NCBI RefSeq assembly: GCF_022750545.1
Contig: NZ_PUIC01000016.1
Coordinates: 167,530 to 231,529 of the forward strand
DNA length: 64,000 nucleotides
Reading direction: 5' to 3'
Origin: Caulobacter sp. CCUG 60055
GTDB taxonomy: Bacteria; Pseudomonadota; Alphaproteobacteria; Caulobacterales; Caulobacteraceae
The notes beneath the pieces were generated by a model, which was not told the origin of the DNA, did no database searches, and saw only the letters and a list, made by a program, of their open reading frames with translations. Made by a program: the position numbers and the translations under genes. Below are positions 58,172 through 64,000 of this stretch, in pieces. How positions within the stretch are numbered: the first letter of the stretch is position 1; each line of letters begins with the position of its first letter.

Positions 58172-60619
58172 ATGATCTATCTGCAACGACGCGCTCGGCG
58201 AGGCGCGCTCGGCTGTTCGATGTTGGCCCTGGCCACGGCGCTCGCCGCCGGCCATCCGGCCATGGCGGCGGGGGCGAACGACGCCGCCGGCAAGCCCGCC
58301 GACGATCCGGAAGTGTCCGAGATCACCGTCACCGCCCCCAAGGGCCAGGCGGCCGACGTCGCCCAGGTGAAGTCCTCGCTCAGCGCCACCGAGCCGCAGG
58401 CGGTGATCACCCGCAAGTTCATCGAGGAATCGGCGCCGCGGGTCGGCGACTTCACCACCTCGGCGATCCTGGCCCCGTCGATGGCCACCACGCCCAACGC
58501 CAACGGCCCCGGCGCCACCGACGGCGCCAAGCTGACCATGCGCGGCTTCCAGGACGGCGAATACAACATCACCTATGACGGCATCGCCTGGGGCGACACC
58601 AACGGCCCCAGCCACCACGCCAACTCGTTCTTCCCGTCCTCGACCATCGGCGGCATCGTCATCGACCGCGGCCCCGGCCAGGCGGCCGACCTGGGCCAGG
58701 CCAACTTCGGCGGGTCGGTGAACCTCTATTCGCTGCCGTTCGAGGACGCGCCCAGCGTTCGCCAGACCCTGACCGCCGGCAGCTTCGGCACCTATCAGGG
58801 CGTGACCACCCTGGCCACCGGCCCGATCGACCGGCTGCACGGGACGAACGTCGTCCTCAACTTCATGGAATACAAGACCAAGGGCTACCTGACCAACAGC
58901 CCCAGCGACGGCTACAACCAGTTCATCAAGGTCAAGGTGCCGGTGACCGACCGCTTCACGGTGACCGCGCTCTACACCCACAACTGGGACACCTATAACC
59001 AGGGCGACAGCAACTCGACCGCCAGCGTCGCCCAGACCGAGGCCTACGGCAAACGGTTCGCCCTGAGCAACGACCCGACGCTGCAGACCTATTACGGCTA
59101 CAACTACACCAAGAAGGCCACCGAGTTCGGCTACATCAAGGCCGATCTCGACCTGGGCCAGGGCTTCAAGGTCGAGAACACCGCCTACACCTACTGGTAC
59201 AGCAACAAGACCCTGTCGGCCCTCGACGGCACGGCCGACAACACCGTCGGCGCGAAGGCCCTTGCCGCCGCCAACCTCGTCATCCTGACGCCCTCGGCCA
59301 AATATCCCGCCGGCGGCTCCGGCTACGCCGCCACGAGCAAGCAATACGGCCTGCCCGGCTACCTGAAGCGCAACGCCTACCGCGTCCGCGGCGACATCCT
59401 GAAGGGCACCAAGGAGTTCGACTTCGGCACAGCCACGGTCGGCGTCCTGTACGAGACCGCCCGCACCTCGCGCTCGCGCTTCGACATCGACCTGATCACC
59501 ACCCTGCCCGACTTCCGCGAGAAGGCCGCCAACTATCCGGGCCCGACCGGTTGCCAGGGCCTGCCGCAGCAGGTTGCGCCCGGCAAGACCTATGACGGCG
59601 CCTGCCAAGTTCCGCTCAACGTCGCCTACAACGAGTATTCCGGCTGGCACCAGTACCAGCCCTTCGCCCAGTTCGAATGGCGCCCGACCGACAAGCTGAC
59701 CATCACGCCGGGGATCAAGTACGTGCACTTCGATCTCTACGTGCACGCGCCGGTCCTGGCGGTGAAGGGCTCGCTGCAGCCGGCCTACACCTCCAGCACC
59801 TACACCAAGACCCTGCCGTTCCTGACCGTGAACTACCGCATCCGTCCCAACTGGGCGGTCTACGCCCAGTACGCCCAGGGCTTCCTGGTGCCGAACGTCA
59901 GCGCCTTCTACGTCAACAACCCGCAGGCCCAGAGGGTCGTGCCGCAGGAATCGACCAACTACCAGATCGGCACCGTGTTCAACTCGGGCAAGCTGACCCT
60001 GGACGCCGACCTCTACTACATCGACTTCCAGCACAAGATCCAAAGCCTGATCGATCCGGCCACCAACGAGACCTACGAAACCAACTCGGGCGGCGCGACC
60101 TACAAGGGGATCGAGGGTCAGGCGACCTACGTCCTGCCCTACGGCTTCAGCACCTTCGCCAACGTCTCGATCAACAGCGCCGAGGGCAAGGACGACCCGC
60201 TGAACCCCGGCTATAACGGCCGCCAGTTGGCCAAGGCCCCCTTCTGGACCGGCGCCCTGGGCGTGCGCATGGAGCGGCACGGCCTGCTGCGTCCGGATGA
60301 CATCCTGATCGCCACCTTGAACGACAAGATGATCGGGCCGCAGTTCGCCACCGCCGCCTCGGGCGTGACGCCGCCCACCGGCAAGATCCACGCCTTCGAC
60401 CAGGCCGACCTCAGCGCCACCTACAAGCTGGGCCGCTACAGCCTGCAGGTCCAGTTGCTGAACCTGTTCGACAGCACCGACATCACCTCGTTCAAGGGCA
60501 AGGCGCTGATCGCCGGCACCAACCTGCCGGCCACCACCTCGCTCCAGGGCGGCGCGGCCAATGTGTTCACCTACCAGACCGGCCGCAGCTATCAGGTCAC
60601 ATTGAAGGCGGCCTTCTAA
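58172..60619 (+). CDS. TonB-dependent outer-membrane receptor
   Basis: 815 residues from the ATG at 58172 with AGGGGA upstream. Signal peptide (about 1-36), a TonB-box-like ISEITV-type stretch (VSEITVTAPKG), plug domain with KLTMRGFQDGEYNITYDGI and GGIVIDRGPGQAADLGQANFGGSVNLY, then a beta-barrel that ends SYQVTLKAAF with terminal Phe. Import of a large or scarce substrate is expected. The next gene encodes a periplasmic acid phosphatase, so an organophosphate such as phytate is a possible substrate. Confidence 0.92.
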   Translation: MIYLQRRARRGALGCSMLALATALAAGHPAMAAGANDAAGKPADDPEVSEITVTAPKGQAADVAQVKSSLSATEPQAVITRKFIEESAPRVGDFTTSAILAPSMATTPNANGPGATDGAKLTMRGFQDGEYNITYDGIAWGDTNGPSHHANSFFPSSTIGGIVIDRGPGQAADLGQANFGGSVNLYSLPFEDAPSVRQTLTAGSFGTYQGVTTLATGPIDRLHGTNVVLNFMEYKTKGYLTNSPSDGYNQFIKVKVPVTDRFTVTALYTHNWDTYNQGDSNSTASVAQTEAYGKRFALSNDPTLQTYYGYNYTKKATEFGYIKADLDLGQGFKVENTAYTYWYSNKTLSALDGTADNTVGAKALAAANLVILTPSAKYPAGGSGYAATSKQYGLPGYLKRNAYRVRGDILKGTKEFDFGTATVGVLYETARTSRSRFDIDLITTLPDFREKAANYPGPTGCQGLPQQVAPGKTYDGACQVPLNVAYNEYSGWHQYQPFAQFEWRPTDKLTITPGIKYVHFDLYVHAPVLAVKGSLQPAYTSSTYTKTLPFLTVNYRIRPNWAVYAQYAQGFLVPNVSAFYVNNPQAQRVVPQESTNYQIGTVFNSGKLTLDADLYYIDFQHKIQSLIDPATNETYETNSGGATYKGIEGQATYVLPYGFSTFANVSINSAEGKDDPLNPGYNGRQLAKAPFWTGALGVRMERHGLLRPDDILIATLNDKMIGPQFATAASGVTPPTGKIHAFDQADLSATYKLGRYSLQVQLLNLFDSTDITSFKGKALIAGTNLPATTSLQGGAANVFTYQTGRSYQVTLKAAF

Positions 60620-60715
60620 GACCGCCGCTCCCCGCAGCCCGGCCCGGCGGCCGCCCCTCTCGCCGGACCGGGCCGCGGCCTTTCCCCGAACCCTCCCGCA
60701 TCCACGGAGCCCGCG

Positions 60716-61456
60716 ATGCCCCGTCGCCTTCTGCTCGCCGCCGCGGCCGTCGCCGCGCTGGCCGCCTCGCCCGCCCTGGCCCAGGCCCCGACGCCGGCCG
60801 CCAAGCCGCACAAGCCCGGCAAGGTCCTGCAGTTCCTGACCGCCGAGGACGTCGACGCGCGCCGGCTCCTGCCGCCGCCGCCGGCCGACGACGCCGCCGC
60901 CGGCAAGGCCGACCTCGAAGCCGTCCGGCAGACCATCGCCGCCCGCTCGCCCGAGCGGCTGGCCCAGGCCAAGTGGGACGACGATCACGAGGACCCCAGC
61001 GCCTTCTTCGCCACCGCCGGCGAAGGCTTCGACCTCAAGACCCTGCCGGCGACGGCCGAGGTGATGAAGATCGTCCAGGTCGACGCCGCCGCCGCCGCCA
61101 CGGCGGCCAAGAAGGTGTTCGCCCGCAAGCGCCCGTGGGCGGTGGACCCAGCCATCCCCACCTGCGATCCCGACGACAAGCCGCTGACCTCCTATCCCAG
61201 CGGCCATGCGGCCCAGGGGTACGCCTTCGCCATGACCTACGCCGTGCTGATGCCGGAGAAGGCCCAGGCGTTCATGGTCCGCGCCAAGGACTACGCCCTC
61301 AGCCGCGTGGTCTGCGGCGCGCACTTCCCCACCGACATCCAGGCCAGCCACGCCCTCAGCGCGGCGGTGGTCGCCTCGCTGCTCAAGAACCCCGGCTTCC
61401 AGGCCAAAGTCGCGGCCGCCAAGGCCGAACTGCGAACCGCCAAGTTCACCCAATAA
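60716..61456 (+). CDS. Class A acid phosphatase (PAP2 superfamily), exported
   Basis: 246 residues with a signal peptide (MPRRLLLAAAAVAALAAS). The three phosphatase motifs are present: KKVFARKRPW, SYPSGHAAQGYAFA and SRVVCGAHFPTDIQAS, with catalytic His in PSGH and the second His in GAHFPTD. It releases phosphate from organic esters in the periplasm. It follows the TonB receptor after 96 bases and is probably co-transcribed. Confidence 0.93.
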   Translation: MPRRLLLAAAAVAALAASPALAQAPTPAAKPHKPGKVLQFLTAEDVDARRLLPPPPADDAAAGKADLEAVRQTIAARSPERLAQAKWDDDHEDPSAFFATAGEGFDLKTLPATAEVMKIVQVDAAAAATAAKKVFARKRPWAVDPAIPTCDPDDKPLTSYPSGHAAQGYAFAMTYAVLMPEKAQAFMVRAKDYALSRVVCGAHFPTDIQASHALSAAVVASLLKNPGFQAKVAAAKAELRTAKFTQ

Positions 61457-61509
61457 CGGCCGCCCCCGATTGGGCCAGGCCGCCGGGCCAGGCCGGCTTG
61501 ACGAACGCG

Positions 61510-61551
61510 CTCGATTAATAAATAGATCAGTCAGTCTATTTATTAATCGAG
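61510..61551. promoter_or_regulatory. Operator of the TetR-DUF418 operon: 17-bp inverted repeat
   Basis: Arms CTCGATTAATAAATAGA (61510-61526) and its exact complement (61535-61551), 8-base spacer TCAGTCAG. It ends 7 bases before the TetR start codon, so the bound repressor would block transcription or translation of its own gene. It is very AT-rich for the region. Confidence 0.85.
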
Positions 61552-61558
61552 GCTGCGG

Positions 61559-62167
61559 ATGGCGAGAACCGTCAACCCCCGGGAACACGCCGCGCGGCGC
61601 CAGGCCATCGTCGAGGTCGCCAAGGCCTGCTTCGCCCGCAAGGGCTTCCATCAGGCCAGCACCGCCGAGATCTGCGCGGCGGCGGGGATCAGCCCCGGCG
61701 CCCTCTTCCACTACTTCCCCAGCAAGAAGGCGATCATCGCCGCCATCGTCGAACAGGAGGGCGCCGAAACCGCGGCCTATTTCGACGCGGCCGAAGATGG
61801 CGACGACCTCTACGCCGAGGTCATGGGCTTCCTCGACCTGGCGCTGGAACTCGCCGCCGACGGCGATTTCGCCAGCCTGACCCTCGAGATCGCCGCCGAG
61901 GCGGCCCGCGACCCCGACATCGGCCGCCTCGCCGCCCGCAACGACGCCGACCTGCGCGCGCGCCTCGAAGGGCTGCTGGACGGCGCGGCGCGGCGCGGCC
62001 AGATCGATCCCGGCCTGCCGGCGTCCGAGGCAGCTTCCTGCCTGACCATGCTGGTCGACGGCGCCTTCAGCCGGGTGGCGACCGATCCCGACTTCCGCCC
62101 GGCCGAGCAGAAGGGCGCCGCCCTGCTGCTGGCCCGGCGCTTCCTGCGCCCGACCCACAGAGAATAG
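61559..62167 (+). CDS. TetR-family repressor
   Basis: 202 residues. HTH region RRQAIVEVAKACFARKGFHQASTAEICAAAGISPGALFHYFPSKKAIIAAI, then a helical effector domain. The start codon lies immediately after the inverted repeat at 61510-61551, indicating autoregulation. It runs 2 bases into the DUF418 gene start region, so both form one operon. Confidence 0.93.
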   Translation: MARTVNPREHAARRQAIVEVAKACFARKGFHQASTAEICAAAGISPGALFHYFPSKKAIIAAIVEQEGAETAAYFDAAEDGDDLYAEVMGFLDLALELAADGDFASLTLEIAAEAARDPDIGRLAARNDADLRARLEGLLDGAARRGQIDPGLPASEAASCLTMLVDGAFSRVATDPDFRPAEQKGAALLLARRFLRPTHRE

Positions 62168-62169
62168 CA

Positions 62170-63357
62170 ATGAACGCGACGCAGAATGACAGGCTGGCCG
62201 TCGTCGACGCCCTGCGCGGCTTCGCCCTGCTCGGCATCCTGATGGTCAACATCGGCGCCTTCTCGTCGACCTTCTACGGCCTGGAGATCCCGGACCCGAA
62301 GTTCGTCGCCCCCTTCGACCGCGCGGTGCAGTTCGCGATCTCGGCGCTGTTCGAGACCAAGTTCTACCTGCTGTTCTCGTTCCTGTTCGGCTACAGCTTC
62401 ACCCTGCAGATGAGCTCGTCCGAAAGGACCGGGCGGCCGTTCGCCCCCCAGATCCTGCGTCGCCTGGCGACCCTGTGGGTCATAGGGCTGATCCACGCCG
62501 CCCTGCTCTACCACGGCGACATCCTGACGACCTACGCCTTGCTCGGCCTCGTCCTGCTGGCGGCGCGCCGCACTGACGACCGCCTCCTGCTGTCCGCCGC
62601 CGGCCTGCTGGTCCTCGTCACCGCGCTGTGTTGGGCGAGCCTGGCCACGCTCCAGGGGCTCAAGCCCGAACCGCTGAACCCGGCCGCCATCCTCGCCGAG
62701 GCCCAGGCCGAAGCCGAGATATTCAGGGGCTCGCCGGCGGCGGTGGTCGCCCAGCACCTGCGAGAGCTGTCCTCGGTGTGGGGCATTGTGGCCTTCATAC
62801 AGGCGCCGTGCGCCCTGGCCATGTTCCTCCTCGGCCTGGTCGCCGGTCGGCGCAAGGCCCTGGCCCGCGTCGACGAGCATCTGCCGAAGCTGCGCCTGCT
62901 GCTGGCGGCCGGGCTGGCCGTCGGCCTGCCCGGCGCCCTGTTCTACGCCTGGACCAGCGTCTTCGCCCCCGGGGCGACGCTGGCGGGGCTGGCCGTCGGC
63001 GTGCTCACCGCGCCGGCGCTGACCGGGGCCTATCTGGCCGGAGCGGTGCTGCTGTTCACGAGCCAGGCCGGCGCCCGCCTCCGCGACGCCCTCGCCCCGG
63101 CCGGACGCATGGCCCTGTCCAACTATCTCTCGCAGTCCTTCGTCTGCGCGATGATCTTCTATGGCTACGGCCTGGGCTGGATCGGACGGACCTCGCCCAG
63201 CCAGACCACCCTCATCGCCCTGGCTCTGTTCGCGATCCAGCTGTTCGTCAGCCGCTGGTGGATGGACCGCTTCGCCTATGGACCGCTCGAATGGCTGCTG
63301 CGCGCCGCCACCACCGCGGCCTGGCCGCCCTGGCGCAAGGCGCAGCAACCCGCCTAG
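62170..63357 (+). CDS. DUF418 family membrane protein
   Basis: 395 residues with about eight helices. Family blocks: RLAVVDALRGFALLGILMVNI at the start, LFETKFYLLFSFLFGYSF, LLYHGDILTTYALLGLVLL, and the C-terminal GRMALSNYLSQSFVCAMIFYGYGLG. DUF418 proteins are related to acyltransferase/HGSNAT-like membrane families; substrate unknown. It is the second gene of the TetR operon. Confidence 0.93.
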   Translation: MNATQNDRLAVVDALRGFALLGILMVNIGAFSSTFYGLEIPDPKFVAPFDRAVQFAISALFETKFYLLFSFLFGYSFTLQMSSSERTGRPFAPQILRRLATLWVIGLIHAALLYHGDILTTYALLGLVLLAARRTDDRLLLSAAGLLVLVTALCWASLATLQGLKPEPLNPAAILAEAQAEAEIFRGSPAAVVAQHLRELSSVWGIVAFIQAPCALAMFLLGLVAGRRKALARVDEHLPKLRLLLAAGLAVGLPGALFYAWTSVFAPGATLAGLAVGVLTAPALTGAYLAGAVLLFTSQAGARLRDALAPAGRMALSNYLSQSFVCAMIFYGYGLGWIGRTSPSQTTLIALALFAIQLFVSRWWMDRFAYGPLEWLLRAATTAAWPPWRKAQQPA

Positions 63358-63800
63358 CGGGTCGCCGCGGCCTTGGGCGGCTCTGAAGGGGCCGGCGCGG
63401 GTCCGGCCTGCAGGCCGATGCGCAGCGGCTGCGTCATCCGCTTCGGCGGCGCGGCCAGCCGGCGGCCCTCCAACAGCGCGCGCAGGCTGGCCTGCACCTC
63501 CGCCGCGCCGGCGGCCGGCGCGGCGGCCTGGGTGATCACGCCGTCAGGGGCGATCCAGATACGCACCTCGACATGGCCGTCCCGCTCGGCCTCGCCGCCG
63601 GCCGAGGCCAGGACGTCGCGCACGCGCGCCGCGCGGGCGTCGTCCTCGTTCATCCATCCGGCGATCACGCTGGTGGCCTGGGTCGCATAGGCCATCCAGG
63701 CCTGCGGCGGCTGGGCCGGCGGCGCGGCGGCGGCGGGAAGCGCCGCCCCGAACAGCGCGACGGCGCCGGAGATCCATTTCGATAGTCGCCGACCACGCAT
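63354..63800 (-). CDS. Secreted protein with TonB C-terminal-like domain
   Basis: 148 residues from the ATG at 63800, with a signal-like N-terminus (MRGRRLSKWISGAVALFGAALPAAAA). The later part (HVEVRIWIAPDGVITQAAAPAAG, ASLRALLEGRRLAAPPKRMTQPLRIGLQ) matches the pattern of TonB C-terminal domains. There is no long Pro-rich spacer at the front, so it is not a typical TonB. It may be an accessory to outer-membrane transport. It overlaps the DUF418 stop by 4 bp, convergent. Confidence 0.7.
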   Translation of the reverse strand: MRGRRLSKWISGAVALFGAALPAAAAPPAQPPQAWMAYATQATSVIAGWMNEDDARAARVRDVLASAGGEAERDGHVEVRIWIAPDGVITQAAAPAAGAAEVQASLRALLEGRRLAAPPKRMTQPLRIGLQAGPAPAPSEPPKAAATR

Positions 63801-63918
63801 CCGACGCCCCTCCTCGATCGCCTCGCCCCAAAGCGGGACGAGCCAAAGCCCCACGCGCCGCCGACGGCGGCGCCTTGTCCGTCCCGGCGTAGTTCGCGGC
63901 CGGGACGGGTTCGTCAGG

Positions 63919-64000
63919 TCAGCGCGCGGCGGGGGCGGGCTGGCTGGCCGGCAGGGTCTCGCGCTCGAAGGTCAGGCTCGCCAGCTTGGCGTCCAGCCCC
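63919..64000 (-). CDS. Partial gene, C-terminal 26 residues only (runs off right edge)
   Basis: A minus-strand frame is open from base 64000 to a TGA at 63921-63919, encoding LDAKLASLTFERETLPA then SQPAPAAR. Only the end is visible and no family can be named. Confidence 0.5.
   Translation of the reverse strand, partial: GLDAKLASLTFERETLPASQPAPAAR

Noticed and set aside
58055..62170. 1371-codon minus-strand ORF opposite the TonB receptor, phosphatase and TetR genes
   Set aside because: Composition (Gly/Val/Arg/Gln/Asp) is that of antisense in GC-rich DNA; the plus strand has well-known families.
1..64000. CRISPR array or insertion sequence
   Set aside because: No regularly spaced repeats and no transposase ORF or terminal inverted repeats were seen.

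Overview
This is high-GC alphaproteobacterial DNA, most likely Caulobacteraceae (Caulobacter or Phenylobacterium). The clues are HWE-family histidine kinases, an EcfG-type sigma factor, an aa3-oxidase subunit IV, a BcsS protein, a CYP153-type P450 and a Caulobacter-style promoter (TTGCCGA-N13-GCTACATA) before msrA. The taxonomic call is inference; no rRNA or tRNA gene was seen.

Bases 1-12145 hold a tailed-phage head and tail operon on the minus strand: terS, terL, portal, protease-scaffold, capsid, connectors, tail tube, tail chaperone with a probable -1 frameshift, and a tape measure gene running off the left edge. It starts at a near-consensus promoter followed at once by an intrinsic terminator, and a second terminator lies just before the capsid gene. 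Two plus-strand cargo genes (SHOCT and TM2 membrane proteins) sit between terL and the portal gene. No integrase, replication or lysis gene is in the window, so prophage, remnant and gene-transfer-agent-like element cannot be told apart.

Bases 12.2-33.3 kb are mostly chromosomal: OsmC-like protein, HWE kinase plus receiver, L,D-transpeptidase, a probable MmgR-like sRNA, EcfG-like sigma factor, GNAT, M28 peptidase, CYP153, DUF3313 lipoprotein, YjbQ, luciferase-like oxidoreductase, a desaturase/paired small transporter operon, a MocR regulator divergent from a DUF983 gene, and an S9 peptidase.

At 33.3-35.5 kb and 43.5-44.8 kb lie two phage-like islands tied together by one operator. A LexA-like (HTH plus S24 domain) repressor gene is preceded by three copies of TCGTAT-N5-ATACGA (two perfect, one with a single mismatch). 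The same operator occurs twice, with the same 34-bp spacing and the same promoter geometry, in front of a three-gene operon of unknown function 9 kb away. The repressor's divergent operon encodes a protein with a DUF6456-like C-terminus, reminiscent of the GTA activators GafA and GafZ. My main hypothesis is a dispersed phage or GTA-like regulon: repressor, activator or antiterminator, accessory operon and terminator-gated structural operon.

The remainder is chromosomal: cellulose-synthase-like BcsA/BcsS pair, periplasmic MsrA, a phytochrome-type kinase/receiver/HWE-kinase operon, EamA exporters, an M20 peptidase, a RES/Xre toxin-antitoxin pair, a small RING-like Cys/His protein, a TetR-controlled RND efflux operon, a polysaccharide deacetylase, a TonB receptor next to a class A acid phosphatase, and a TetR-DUF418 operon.
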